A program made the translations under genes and the position numbers. A model generated the notes under the pieces. That model did not search any database and was not told where the DNA came from. It saw only the letters and a list, made by a program, of their open reading frames with translations. A stretch of 42,994 bases of DNA from UBA10649 sp964391765 (GTDB lineage Bacteria; Actinomycetota; Actinomycetes; S36-B12): positions 1 through 42,994 of the forward strand of contig CAYMNG010000007.1 in assembly GCA_964391765.1 (NCBI GenBank), given 5' to 3'. Positions 24,947 to 33,894 of the stretch are shown here, in pieces. The stretch's first letter is position 1, and every line of letters begins with the position of its first letter.

Positions 24947-26872
24947 TCAGCCCAGCGGGTCGGCCACCGGACCGAAGCCCGCGCCGGCGGCGTAGCCCAG
25001 TGCGGCGGACAACCGCTCGACGACGTCGCGGACGCCCGCGCGCTCGTCGGCCCCGGCGTCGGTACCGGCGTCGGTTCCGGCGCCTGCCGACCCGGGATCG
25101 TCGTCGGTGTCGTCGGTGTCGTCGCCGCGAACGACGATCGGCGGCAGCCAGAGCGGACCACCGGCGTCCGCGGCGTCGAGTCGACGCAGCCACTCCGCGC
25201 GCCACCAGGCATCGGCCCCCGGGCTGGGGAGCGTCGCGGCCCGGGCGCGCCGAGCGAGCATCCGGGCACCACGCTCGCGAGCGGCCGCCGGCACGACCCG
25301 CCGCAGTGCGGCCGGGAGTCCGGCACCGCCCGGCGCGGCGGTGTCGAGACCGGCGCTGCCCGGCGCGGCAATGTCGAGACCGGCCCTGCTCGGCCCGGAC
25401 GTGTCGTTCGCGCGCGGGGTCGGTGCGACGTCGTCGAGCAGCAGCAGGTCACGCAGGGTGACCGTTGCGTACCAGCGGAACGCGGCGACACTGCGGTCCA
25501 GTCGACGCCCGGACCTGACGGCGCGAGCCACCGCGGCGGCGAGCCCGGCCGGGTCGTCGCGCTCGACGCATGGCCCGAACGTCGGCGGGTAGGCGCCTTG
25601 GCGCACCGGGTCGAACGAGACGACCGGCAGGCCCAGCGCCAAGAACTCCAGGCCGGACGAGGACGACTGGTTCACCGCGGCCGAGGCGATCCCGGCGAGG
25701 TCGTACAGCGAGACCCCGTCGCCGGGGGCGTTCACGTGCGCGTTCGGCGGCAGGTCGGCGAACTCGGCGAGGATCGCGGTGAGATCGGGCGAGGTCACCG
25801 TCTCGCGCTTGTTCGGGGTCAGCCGCGGGTGGAGCCGGAGGACGACGTCCAGGTCCGGGCTGGCCGCTGCCATCCCCCGGACCGCCCGGATGAACTCCGC
25901 GATGTCGGAGTATCCCCGTTCGGGGTCGCGGTGGAACTCGGCGTCGACGGCCATCGACGCGCGGGTCTCGTCCGGGCTGGACAGCAGCACGACGGCGACC
26001 GGGGCATGTGGGCGCAGCCCCAGCCGGCGACGCAGTCCGACCGGGTCCGACCGCTGCGGGGCGCTGGAGTAGACCCAGGGGTCGGTGCCGGCGACGAGCT
26101 CACCCAGATGGCGGCCGACCGCAGCGACCTCGGCCGGCGTGCACGGCCGGTCGAGCGACGCGCGGACGGTGGGGGAGTCGACGAGGGTCTGGCTGTTCGC
26201 GATGTGCCCGTACACCCCGACGGTCTCGTACCGCTCGGGGATGTACGCGCCGGCGTGGACGCCGACCAATCCGAGCCCGCGCTGCGCCGCGAGCTCGGCC
26301 AACATCCGGTTCGTCGGGTAGAGCGGGTTGTAGACGACGACGTGCGTCGGATCGACGTCGGCCAGCAACGCGGGCAGCGCGCCGAGCACGAGGAGGGCGT
26401 TGCGCAGGTCCGATCGGTACTCCGCCCACGCCGCCGGGGTCGCGGTCACCTCGGGAACCTTGTGGTGCAGCAGTGAAAGGTAAGCGGCGTAACGCCCGAC
26501 GGGGATGTCGTCGACGACCAGGTCGGCCCATGTCTGCGGTGTGACGGCACGCGCGGTGCTGGTCGCGCGATCCCGGATCGCCGGCGTGACGTACGCGTCG
26601 AGCAGAACCGGGCGGTACGCCGCGCGTTCCCGGGCGATGCCCGCGTTGAACCGGCAGTCGCGGCAGGACTCCTGCTTGGCGCTGCGTGGGGAGTCGACGC
26701 GCAGCCGATCCGCCGACATCACCGGGCAGTACGCGTCGAGCACCTGACCGCACTGAACGAGCGTCACCGGGCGGCCGGCGCGGGCCAGGGAGTCGGCGAG
26801 CCGGTGCTCCAGCCGGAACGACGGCCACAGGCCGGCGTGCGGCGCGAACCACAGGTAGCGACGTTCGGTCAT
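24947..26872 (-). CDS. Capsule-polysaccharide-biosynthesis-like GT-B protein with repetitive C-terminus
   Basis: A 641-residue protein. The N-terminal half resembles capsule/Kps-type GT-B glycosyltransferases: RYLWFAPHAGLWPSFRLEHRLADSL, a possible metal or structural motif CRDCRF (residues about 70-75), GVHAGAYIPERYE, VVLRLHPRLTPN and AAVNQSSSSGLEFLALGLPVVSFD, the donor-site-like block. From about residue 490 the protein becomes low complexity, with AGLDxAAPG units and an Asp/Thr-rich DDTDDTDDD segment before a final helix. Specificity is unknown. Its ATG overlaps the upstream glycosyltransferase stop (ATGA). Confidence 0.75.
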   Translation of the reverse strand: MTERRYLWFAPHAGLWPSFRLEHRLADSLARAGRPVTLVQCGQVLDAYCPVMSADRLRVDSPRSAKQESCRDCRFNAGIARERAAYRPVLLDAYVTPAIRDRATSTARAVTPQTWADLVVDDIPVGRYAAYLSLLHHKVPEVTATPAAWAEYRSDLRNALLVLGALPALLADVDPTHVVVYNPLYPTNRMLAELAAQRGLGLVGVHAGAYIPERYETVGVYGHIANSQTLVDSPTVRASLDRPCTPAEVAAVGRHLGELVAGTDPWVYSSAPQRSDPVGLRRRLGLRPHAPVAVVLLSSPDETRASMAVDAEFHRDPERGYSDIAEFIRAVRGMAAASPDLDVVLRLHPRLTPNKRETVTSPDLTAILAEFADLPPNAHVNAPGDGVSLYDLAGIASAAVNQSSSSGLEFLALGLPVVSFDPVRQGAYPPTFGPCVERDDPAGLAAAVARAVRSGRRLDRSVAAFRWYATVTLRDLLLLDDVAPTPRANDTSGPSRAGLDIAAPGSAGLDTAAPGGAGLPAALRRVVPAAARERGARMLARRARAATLPSPGADAWWRAEWLRRLDAADAGGPLWLPPIVVRGDDTDDTDDDPGSAGAGTDAGTDAGADERAGVRDVVERLSAALGYAAGAGFGPVADPLG

Positions 26873-27768
26873 CTCTTCGTCCAGCGTGTCACGAGCGAAC
26901 CCACGCGGGCGCGCAGCGTCGCGCGGTCACGGGCGAGCGACCTCGCGACCGCGTCGCGAGCGGCGACGGTCTCGTGGATCGGTATGCGCCGCATCGGCCA
27001 CGGGAAGCTCCCCCGGTCGGATGCGTGGCTGTTCGTGGGGACCGAATGGGTTCCGCTGCCGTCCTGGCCGATGTTCTCGACCAAGGACGTGCCCGGATAC
27101 AGGGTCACGGCGCCGGCGAGGAACGCCGACGCCCGCCAGCGGATCGCCCACGAGTCGACGCGACCGGCCACCTGGTCGTCGAGCATCTGCGTGTAGGCGA
27201 ACGCGCCGCCCAGGTCGAACTCCTCGGTCTGGCCGGACTCGCGCAGGCGCGCGAGCAGCGCCTCGCCGTCGGGGTCGAACAACTGCCAGCCCCGTCGCCA
27301 GGTCGCCCACCCCCAACAGTCGGCGCCGCGCAGGAAGTACGTGTCCGGCAGCGGTTCCTCGGTGCGCACGGTGAAGGCGTGGATGCTGGCCACCGCTTCG
27401 TCGCGTGCGTACAGGTCCAGGCCGGCGTTCAGGTAGCGCAGGAAGTCGGGGGAGACGAGCAGGTCGTCCTCCACCACGATCACGCGCCCGTGGTCGGCCA
27501 GGACGCGGCCCACCCCGTCGATCACCGACGCGGCCAGGCCGAGGTTCGTCGCGCGCTCGACGACCTCGACGCTGGCGAACCCCTCCGCGGCGCGGGCCAA
27601 CTGCCGTACCGCGCGAACGGCGTCGTCCTCGGCCGGGCCCCGCGGACCGTCGCAGAAGACCACGAGCGGGGTCGTCGACGCCTCGGCGCACGCGGCGAGG
27701 GAGTCCAGGCACGCAGCCAGGTGATCGGGCCGGCGGAACGCGAACAGTGCGATGGGCGCGCAGGCCAT
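26869..27768 (-). CDS. GNT-I/GT2-like glycosyltransferase
   Basis: A 299-residue GT-A protein. It starts PIALFAFRRPDHLAACLDSL, has the acidic metal site VVEDD (98-102) in RVIVVEDDLLVSPDFLRYLN, then RGADCWGWATWRRGWQLF and SWAIRWRASAF, the usual acceptor-side blocks of bacterial GNT-I-like sugar transferases. The ATG at 27768 lies 6 nt after a TAGGCT hexamer, so the message is likely leaderless. First gene of a two-gene minus-strand operon with the capsule-type GT-B protein. Confidence 0.87.
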   Translation of the reverse strand: MACAPIALFAFRRPDHLAACLDSLAACAEASTTPLVVFCDGPRGPAEDDAVRAVRQLARAAEGFASVEVVERATNLGLAASVIDGVGRVLADHGRVIVVEDDLLVSPDFLRYLNAGLDLYARDEAVASIHAFTVRTEEPLPDTYFLRGADCWGWATWRRGWQLFDPDGEALLARLRESGQTEEFDLGGAFAYTQMLDDQVAGRVDSWAIRWRASAFLAGAVTLYPGTSLVENIGQDGSGTHSVPTNSHASDRGSFPWPMRRIPIHETVAARDAVARSLARDRATLRARVGSLVTRWTKR

Positions 27769-27774
27769 GCGGCC

Positions 27775-27801
27775 AGCCTAAGCGGCGGCCGCGACTAGAC
27801 T
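27775..27801. promoter_or_regulatory. Divergent -10 elements between the GT gene and the deoxyaminosugar operon
   Basis: On the minus strand TAGGCT (27780-27775) ends 6 nt before the ATG at 27768. On the plus strand TAGACT (27796-27801) would start a transcript with a leader of about 105 nt before the GTG at 27916. That leader carries GGGAGGTGA at 27898-27906. Confidence 0.45.
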
Positions 27802-27915
27802 CGGCCCGCACCCGTGGGACCTGGCGACGGGGCATGCCGGCGGGAATGGCGGCAGTGCGTACCGGCGGGGCGTACCCGCGGGGCAGGACGCGATCGCGGG
27901 AGGTGACGGGTCGTC

Positions 27916-28350
27916 GTGGACGTGCGTGAGGTCGACTTCGCCCACAACCTCGACGACCGCGGGTGCCTCACCGCGATCGAGGAGGGTCGGCACATCCCGT
28001 TCCCGATCCGGCGGGTCTTCATCGTGCACGACGTCGTCGACGGGGTCCCCCGCGGCGGCCACGCGCACCGCGACACCGACCAGGTCATCGTCGCCGCGCA
28101 CGGTTCGCTCACGGTGCGGGTGTCGGACGGCACGAACGAGGAGACCTTCGCCCTCACCGATCCGACCACCGGCCTGTACGTCGGGCGGATGACGTGGGTC
28201 GACCTGCTGGACTTCACCCCGCAGACCTCGTGCGTCGTGATCGCGAGCACGATCTACGACCCGCAGCGGTCGATCCGCACGTGGGCGGAGTACCTGGACG
28301 CCGTGGGCGTGGGTCCGCGCCCGAGATGGTCCCGGACGACGCGGCCGTGA
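27916..28350 (+). CDS. NDP-hexose 3,4-ketoisomerase (FdtA/QdtA/WxcM-like cupin)
   Basis: A 144-residue cupin. DDRGCLTAIEEGRHIPFPIRR, then RGGHAHR (46-52) with the catalytic/metal-facing His residues, and LYVGRMTWVDLLDF plus ASTIYDP are the conserved FdtA/QdtA blocks. These enzymes move the keto group of dTDP-4-keto-6-deoxyglucose from C4 to C3, setting up C3 transamination. It begins the four-gene deoxyaminosugar operon; its stop overlaps the next start (GTGA at 28347). Confidence 0.9.
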   Translation: MDVREVDFAHNLDDRGCLTAIEEGRHIPFPIRRVFIVHDVVDGVPRGGHAHRDTDQVIVAAHGSLTVRVSDGTNEETFALTDPTTGLYVGRMTWVDLLDFTPQTSCVVIASTIYDPQRSIRTWAEYLDAVGVGPRPRWSRTTRP

Positions 28351-29714
28351 TCGACGCCGCCCTGCACCGGTCGCTGCACGAGCGCAGCGCGAGCCGCGCC
28401 GACGTCGACCAGTGGCTCGCGGCCGCGCAGGCCGCGGGGGACTTCGCCGTCGAGCAGCGGCCCCTCGAGGACCTCGACTCCTGGTCCGTCGACCCGGACA
28501 CCCACGACATCGCCCACGACAGCGGCCGGTTCTTCGCGGTGCGCGGCGCCGCCGTGACGATCGACGTCGACGGCCAGCGGACCCGTTGGCAGCAACCGGT
28601 CATCCTGCAACCCGACGTCGGCGTGCTCGGTCTCGTGGCCGCGCGAATCGACGGCGTGATCCGGTTCCTCGTCCAGGCGAAGATGGAGCCGGGGAACCGC
28701 CGGCTGGTCCAGGTCTCACCGACGGTCCAGGCGACCGCGAGCAACTTCGAACGCGTCCATCGGGGCGATCCCACTCCCTTCCTGGAGCACTTCCACCAGG
28801 AGGGCGAGGGCGTCACGACCCTGGTCGACCGATTGCAGACCGAACAGGCGAACCGCTACCTGCGCAAGCGCAACCGGAACGTCATCGTGGTCGTTCCGCC
28901 GGCGCGCGTCACCGGGATCGACGACCGGTTCCGCTGGCTGACGTTGGCCGATCTGGTCGACCTCGCCGCCGGCGACGACCTGCTGCACATGGACACCCGG
29001 TCGATCCTGGGGTCGCTACCGCTGTCGGCGGGACCGCAGCGGGCAGCGACGGCGGTCGGGTCGGTGTCGGTCGACGGCGTCGACGAGATCCGGCGATGGC
29101 ACGCCGACCTGACGCGACGGACGAGCGTGCACACCGAGGTCGTCGCCCTGCGCGAGGTCGCGGGGTGGTCGCTCGCCGCCGGACGGGTCGCCACCGTCGC
29201 GGACCCGTCCGCGTTCACCGTCCTCGGCGTCCGGGTGCGCGCCTCCCACCGCGAGGTCACGGCCTGGGACCAACCACTGGTCCACAACGCGCCCGGGACC
29301 CGGGCGACCCTCGTCGTGCAGCGCCGCGGGGGCGTGTTGCGCGTGCTCGTCGCGGCCGCCACCGGCCTCGGGGTCCGAGAGGGCGTCGAGTTCGGTCCGT
29401 CGATCGTGCACTGGCCCGCGGGAGAGCACGTCGTCGACCTCGACCGGTACGCGGACGAGATCGTCGACGCCGCGACCGACGCCGCGGTGCGGTTCGACAA
29501 CTCCCTGCCCGAGGAGGGCGGCCGGTTCTTCCACAGCTCGACCTGGCACCGGATCGTCGAACTCGACGAGGGCGCCGAGCTGCCCGAGCGGGAAGCGCGC
29601 CGCTGGCTCGACCTGGACCAGATACGGGCGGTGGGCAGCACGACGTCGTTGCTGAACATGGAACTGCGCAGTCTGCTCGCCTGCCTGCCGATCGATCTGC
29701 GGACGACGGGCTGA
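28347..29714 (+). CDS. NDP-hexose 2,3-dehydratase
   Basis: A 455-residue two-repeat protein of the TylX3/EvaA/SpnO family, which removes the C2 hydroxyl of NDP-4-keto-6-deoxyhexoses. Each half holds a copy of the fold: WQQPVILQPDVGVLGLV, VQAKMEPGNRRLVQVSPTVQ and FLEHFHQEGEG in the first, WDQPLVHNAPGTRATLV in the second. RYLRKRNRNVIVVV is also typical. The GTG at 28347 is preferred because it makes the GTGA overlap seen throughout the locus; an ATG at 28326 would add seven residues. Partners are the ketoisomerase upstream and the ketoreductase downstream. Confidence 0.92.
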   Translation: MIDAALHRSLHERSASRADVDQWLAAAQAAGDFAVEQRPLEDLDSWSVDPDTHDIAHDSGRFFAVRGAAVTIDVDGQRTRWQQPVILQPDVGVLGLVAARIDGVIRFLVQAKMEPGNRRLVQVSPTVQATASNFERVHRGDPTPFLEHFHQEGEGVTTLVDRLQTEQANRYLRKRNRNVIVVVPPARVTGIDDRFRWLTLADLVDLAAGDDLLHMDTRSILGSLPLSAGPQRAATAVGSVSVDGVDEIRRWHADLTRRTSVHTEVVALREVAGWSLAAGRVATVADPSAFTVLGVRVRASHREVTAWDQPLVHNAPGTRATLVVQRRGGVLRVLVAAATGLGVREGVEFGPSIVHWPAGEHVVDLDRYADEIVDAATDAAVRFDNSLPEEGGRFFHSSTWHRIVELDEGAELPEREARRWLDLDQIRAVGSTTSLLNMELRSLLACLPIDLRTTG

Positions 29715-29718
29715 CCCG

Positions 29719-30765
29719 GTGGACGTGCTCGTCCTCGGCTGGTCCGACATCGTCCGGCGGCGGGTGCTGCCGGCGTTCGGTCGGATCGACGACGTCGGTC
29801 GCGTCCACGTCGCGACGCAGTCCCGGACCGCCCCCGACCTGACCGCGCTCGGCGCACGCGCGGGTCGGGCATACACCGGGGTCGACGCGATCGCGCGCGC
29901 CCTGGTCGATCTGCCCGACGCGCTGGTCTACGTCTCCGGCCACAACACGGTGCACGCGGACCGCGTCCTGGCCGCGCTCGGGTCCGGGCACGACGTCGTG
30001 GTCGACAAGCCGGCGTTCTTGTCGGCCGCGGAGCGCGACCGGTGCCTGGCCGCCGCGACGAGCGAGCACCGCATGGTGGCGGAGGCGCTCGTGTGGCCGA
30101 GGCATGCGCAGGTCGCCGAGCTGCTCGACCGCATGCGGTCGATGTCCCTGCGCGCCAAGGCCATCCGAGCGACGTTCGCGATCCCGGAGCTTCCGGGGAC
30201 GAACTTCCGGACGAATCCCGCACTCGGGGGCGGTGCCGTCGCCGACATGGGCGTCTACGCGATGTCGCCCGCCCGCGTCTTCGGCGACGGTGAGCTCGAG
30301 CAGGTGACCGGCCGAGTCATCGACACCTCGGACAACGGGGTGGACCGCGCCTTCACCTTCGCGGCGCGGTACTCCGACGAGATCTCCGTCGAGGGGACGT
30401 TCGCGCTGACCGGCGACTACGTCAACCGGCTCGAGCTCACCGGCGAGGACTGGCACGCCGTCCTCCAACCGGCGTTCTCGAGCCGGCCCGATGCCGAGCT
30501 CGCCGTCGACTTCACCGTGCGGGGGCAGGACCGGGGCTTCACGGTGGCGCCCTCGGACCCGTTCGCCGCGTTCCTCGCCGACGTCGCGCGGGGACGTGAC
30601 GACCGCGCCGCGGTCACGGCACGAACGGCGGTATCGTCCGACGACCTGCTCGCGTTGGCGTCGGCGCTCGGCGTGGACTGGGATCGGCGCCGACCCCCCG
30701 GGCACGGGGAGGACCACCGGGAAGTCGGCGAGACGTACCACGAGGAAGGCAAGGACCGGACGTGA
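29719..30765 (+). CDS. NDP-hexose 3-ketoreductase (Gfo/Idh/MocA family)
   Basis: A 348-residue NAD(P)-dependent oxidoreductase. The start VDVLVLGWSDIVRRRVLPAF matches the KijD10/TylC2-type G-x-x-D-I-x-R-R-x-L-P-A motif of NDP-deoxyhexose 3-ketoreductases. DKP (96-98) is the family E/D-K-P motif, and GGGAVADMGVYA is the conserved block after it. It would reduce the C3 keto group left by the 2,3-dehydratase, giving a 2,6-dideoxysugar. The GTG follows the dehydratase stop by 4 nt, and the gene ends in a GTGA overlap with the aminotransferase. Confidence 0.88.
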   Translation: MDVLVLGWSDIVRRRVLPAFGRIDDVGRVHVATQSRTAPDLTALGARAGRAYTGVDAIARALVDLPDALVYVSGHNTVHADRVLAALGSGHDVVVDKPAFLSAAERDRCLAAATSEHRMVAEALVWPRHAQVAELLDRMRSMSLRAKAIRATFAIPELPGTNFRTNPALGGGAVADMGVYAMSPARVFGDGELEQVTGRVIDTSDNGVDRAFTFAARYSDEISVEGTFALTGDYVNRLELTGEDWHAVLQPAFSSRPDAELAVDFTVRGQDRGFTVAPSDPFAAFLADVARGRDDRAAVTARTAVSSDDLLALASALGVDWDRRRPPGHGEDHREVGETYHEEGKDRT

Positions 30766-31862
30766 CGATCAGGGTCTGGGACTACCAGGCGGAGTACGCG
30801 AACGAGCGCGCGGAGATCCTCGCCGCGGTGGACCGGGTCTTCGGCTCCGGCACGCTGATCCTCGGGCCGTCGGTGCGCGCGTTCGAGCAGGAGTTCGCCG
30901 CGTACTGCGGTTCGGCCCACGGCGTCGGGGTCGACAACGGGACGAACGCGATCTTCCTGGCCCTGCGCGCGCTCGGCGTCGGGCCGGGGGACGAGGTCGT
31001 GACCGTCGCGAACACGGCCGTCCCGACGGTGAGCGCGATCGTCCAGGCGGGCGCCACACCCCGGTTCGTCGACGTCGACGAGGAGACCGCGCTCCTGCGG
31101 GTCGACCTGCTGCCTGCGGCGATCACCCCGCGCACCCGCTGCGTGATCCCCGTGCACCTGTACGGCCAGTGCGTGGACATGCGCGCGCTGATGGACGTGA
31201 CAGGGCCCCGAGGGATCGCCGTCGTCGAGGACTGCGCCCAGGCCCACGGCGCGAGCGCCGACGGGCGCAAGGCCGGGTCGATGGGCGACCTGGGCACCTT
31301 CTCCTTCTACCCGACCAAGCCGTTGGGCGCGTACGGCGACGGCGGAATGGTCACGACGAGCGACGACGACCTCGACAACCGACTGCGCCGATTGCGCTTC
31401 TACGGCATGGAGTCGGTCTACTACTCCGAAGGTGAGGGCTACAACTCCCGCCTCGACGAAGTGCAGGCCGAGATCCTGCGGGCGAAGCTCGTGCGCCTCG
31501 ACGACTACCTGGCGCGACGGCGCGAGCTGGCGTCGATCTACGACCGGCTCCTGGCCGACTCGTCCGTGCGCCCGGTCCGGGTCGGCACGCCGGCCGAGCA
31601 CGCCTACTACGTCTACGCCGTCCGGCACCCGCGTCGCGACGACATCGTCGCCGCGCTCCGCGCGCGCGACATCCTGGTGAACATCAGTTACCCGTGGCCG
31701 ATCCACACGATGCGCGGCTTCGCGCACCTGGGCTACCGCGAGGGCGATCTCCCGGCCACCGAGGCGCATGCCGCGACCGTCTTCTCGCTGCCGATGTACC
31801 CGACCCTAGAGCCGGCCGCGGTGCACGAGGTCTGCGCCGCACTGGCACAGATCGCCGACTGA
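30762..31862 (+). CDS. DegT/DnrJ/EryC1/StrS sugar aminotransferase
   Basis: A 366-residue PLP enzyme transferring an amino group to a keto-deoxysugar nucleotide. EDCAQAHGA (156-164) carries the PLP-contacting Asp and the Schiff-base Lys is Lys186 in FSFYPTKPLGAYGDGG. GYNSRLDEVQAEIL completes the signature. The opening VWDYQAEYANERAEILAAV resembles C3-aminating FdtB/QdtB-type enzymes, in keeping with the ketoisomerase at the operon's start. Regiochemistry (C3 or C4) cannot be settled by reading. It is the last gene of the operon; the convergent GT10 stop is only 6 bp away, without a hairpin. Confidence 0.92.
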   Translation: MTIRVWDYQAEYANERAEILAAVDRVFGSGTLILGPSVRAFEQEFAAYCGSAHGVGVDNGTNAIFLALRALGVGPGDEVVTVANTAVPTVSAIVQAGATPRFVDVDEETALLRVDLLPAAITPRTRCVIPVHLYGQCVDMRALMDVTGPRGIAVVEDCAQAHGASADGRKAGSMGDLGTFSFYPTKPLGAYGDGGMVTTSDDDLDNRLRRLRFYGMESVYYSEGEGYNSRLDEVQAEILRAKLVRLDDYLARRRELASIYDRLLADSSVRPVRVGTPAEHAYYVYAVRHPRRDDIVAALRARDILVNISYPWPIHTMRGFAHLGYREGDLPATEAHAATVFSLPMYPTLEPAAVHEVCAALAQIAD

Positions 31863-31868
31863 CCCGCG

Positions 31869-32825
31869 TCAGCGGCCCAGCGGGCCAAGACGTGCCGCCA
31901 AGAACGCCTCGACCTCGGCCAGACTCCACGCGTGCGAGGCGATCGGTTCGCGCTGCATCGCCGCCCACCGCCCCGCGGTGCGATCGACGTCGGCGACCGC
32001 GGCCGCCAGGTCCGCCAGGCTCCGGTGGTCCTGCCGGTTCAGCAACGCGGCCGGGTTCAGCATCGATCGACTGTCGATCCCGTTCCAGATCGGGACGCAC
32101 CCGCTCCACCACGCCTCGATCGGCTTCTCCGTCACGTACCCCGGGTGCACGGTGTTCTCGAAGCAGATCATGTACCGGTACGCCGCGGCCACCTGGAGCT
32201 TCGGTCCGACGGGGCGGCCGACCGCCGCCCCGAAGACGTCGACCTCGCCGACCTCGCGCAGGACCTCGACGAACCGCATCCGAGTCGGCTCGGGGTTACC
32301 GAAGAAGGCGCAGGCGAACTTCGGCCGTTCGGCCGGCGCCGGCCGCGGCGTCGCGAGGTCGTCCGGGCTCGGCCGCGCACCCAGGCGCGCCGCCTCGCCG
32401 AGCCCGACCGCCTGGGTCAGCGAGGGCCAGGTGAGCTGGAGGTACGGCAACGGCAGGTACGCGTTCGTGCCGCCGTGGTCGTCGGTGTCGAAACTCAGCG
32501 TCCCGTCGAACCCGTCGCCAGGTGGGCGGCGGTTCTCCCCGGTGTACCAGATCCGGATCGACGCGCCACCGGCCCGGCGTCGACGGCCGAGCAGCCGCGC
32601 GATCCGGCCCGCGGGCGCGCCCCCCGCGTCGAACACCGACCAGACCTCGACGTCGACGTCGACGTCGCGCCGCCCGACGACGTCCACCGCCCGGCCGGAC
32701 ACGTGGCCCAGGAGCGGTACGAAGAACTCGTGCGGATCGAACCGGGGCCAGAAGCCGACGAACCGCGTCGTCAACGTGCGCGTCGATGTGCTGCGCATCG
32801 ACGTGCTGTCCGAGCCCGGGGGCAT
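31869..32825 (-). CDS. Fucosyltransferase-like glycosyltransferase (GT10)
   Basis: A 318-residue protein whose C-terminal half holds the GT10 signature: MICFENTVHPGYVTEKPIEA followed by WWSGCVPIWNG. SIRIWYTGENRRPP and FACAFFGNPEPTRMRFVEVL are upstream family blocks. Members usually transfer L-fucose from GDP-fucose, but no GDP-fucose genes are in the window, so another 6-deoxysugar donor is possible. The ATG at 32825 (MPPGSDSTSM) is chosen because TATGTT ends 7 nt upstream. Single-gene unit, divergent from the GT8-like gene. Confidence 0.87.
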   Translation of the reverse strand: MPPGSDSTSMRSTSTRTLTTRFVGFWPRFDPHEFFVPLLGHVSGRAVDVVGRRDVDVDVEVWSVFDAGGAPAGRIARLLGRRRRAGGASIRIWYTGENRRPPGDGFDGTLSFDTDDHGGTNAYLPLPYLQLTWPSLTQAVGLGEAARLGARPSPDDLATPRPAPAERPKFACAFFGNPEPTRMRFVEVLREVGEVDVFGAAVGRPVGPKLQVAAAYRYMICFENTVHPGYVTEKPIEAWWSGCVPIWNGIDSRSMLNPAALLNRQDHRSLADLAAAVADVDRTAGRWAAMQREPIASHAWSLAEVEAFLAARLGPLGR

Positions 32826-32832
32826 GCTCGGG

Positions 32833-32838
32833 AACATA
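32833..32838 (-). promoter_or_regulatory. -10 element of the GT10 gene
   Basis: On the minus strand TATGTT (32838-32833) ends 7 nt before the chosen ATG at 32825, so the transcript is probably leaderless. Confidence 0.45.
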
Positions 32839-32908
32839 GGCCGGCGGAGCCGTCGACGACGCCTCGGGCCACACCGGGTCACGCCGGCCGGCACGCCGGG
32901 CGAGTGAG

Positions 32909-32914
32909 TACCCT
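32909..32914 (+). promoter_or_regulatory. -10 element of the GT8-like gene
   Basis: TACCCT ends 6 nt before the ATG at 32921, giving a probable leaderless message. It faces away from the GT10 promoter 70 bp to the left. Confidence 0.5.
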
Positions 32915-32920
32915 CGTGAG

Positions 32921-33862
32921 ATGGTCGAGCACTACGTCACGCTGTTCGACCAGGGGTTCTTGCCCAATGGCCTGGCCCTGCTCGCGTCGCTTCGCCGACA
33001 TGATCCGGACAGCGTCCTGTGGGTCCTGTGCATGGACGAACCGGTGCAACGGGTTCTCGACGCGCTCGCGTTGCCGGGCCTGCGGACCATCGCGCTCGAG
33101 GACGCACTCACGCCGGCGCTCGCGGCGGTGCGGCCGGGCCGGACGCGCGCGGAGTTCTACTGGACGATGGCCTCGTTCACGCCGGATCTGGTGTTCGCCC
33201 GTGAGCCGTCGGCCCAGTGGGTGACGTACATCGACGCCGACATGTGGCTGGCGCGCTCGCCGACCCCGATCTTCGACGAGCTCCGGGCCTCGGGTTCGGC
33301 GGTGCTCATCACCGAGCACGCGTACGCGCCGGAGTTCGAGCAGTCGATCTCGTACGGCATCTACTGCGTGCAGTTCATGCCGTTCGGGCGGGAGGCCAGC
33401 GCGCATATCCGCGCCTGGTGGCAGGACCGCGTCGTCGAGTGGTGCTTCGCCCGCGCCGAGGATGGGAAGTTCGGCGACCAGAAGTACCTCGACGACTGGC
33501 CGGCGCGGTTCGGCGGTTCCGTGCACGTGCTGGCCAACCCCCAGTGGACCCAGGCCCCGTGGAACGCCACCCGGTTCACCGCGGCGGACGCGATCACGTA
33601 CCACTTCCACCTGCTGCGCACGCGAACGGCGGATCGGGTCTCGGTCGGCCTGTACCGGCTGCCGCGGACCACCCGCACCGACCTGTACAGCCCGTACCTG
33701 CACGACCTGCGGACGGCGTACACGACACTCGCCGGGGTCGGCTTCGTCCCCGCGCCGCAGGCCCCCGCGCCGGCGTCGGTCGGCCAGCGGGGCAAGGACT
33801 GGCTGGCGTTCCGCCTGCACAACCGACGCGCGCCGCTGACCCCGTACACCCTGCGCTTCTGA
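32921..33862 (+). CDS. GT8-like glycosyltransferase
   Basis: A 313-residue GT-A protein. It opens VEHYVTLFDQGFLPNGLALLASL, the search-and-report start of GT8-like proteins, and has the metal-binding D-x-D in IDADMW (104-109). YGIYCVQFMPFGRE, DGKFGDQKYLDDWPARF and ITYHFHLL follow, the last with His residues near the usual C-terminal metal ligand. Donor and acceptor unknown. Transcribed alone from its own promoter; a family 2 hairpin begins 33 nt after the stop. Confidence 0.85.
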   Translation: MVEHYVTLFDQGFLPNGLALLASLRRHDPDSVLWVLCMDEPVQRVLDALALPGLRTIALEDALTPALAAVRPGRTRAEFYWTMASFTPDLVFAREPSAQWVTYIDADMWLARSPTPIFDELRASGSAVLITEHAYAPEFEQSISYGIYCVQFMPFGREASAHIRAWWQDRVVEWCFARAEDGKFGDQKYLDDWPARFGGSVHVLANPQWTQAPWNATRFTAADAITYHFHLLRTRTADRVSVGLYRLPRTTRTDLYSPYLHDLRTAYTTLAGVGFVPAPQAPAPASVGQRGKDWLAFRLHNRRAPLTPYTLRF

Positions 33863-33894
33863 CCCCGGGCAGGGCGCACGTCCGCCCCTCCGTC

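Noticed and set aside
27814..27906. Upstream GTG after TAGACT as an extended start for the 3,4-ketoisomerase
   Set aside because: The frame from 27814 meets a TGA near 27904, before the family-conserved start at 27916.
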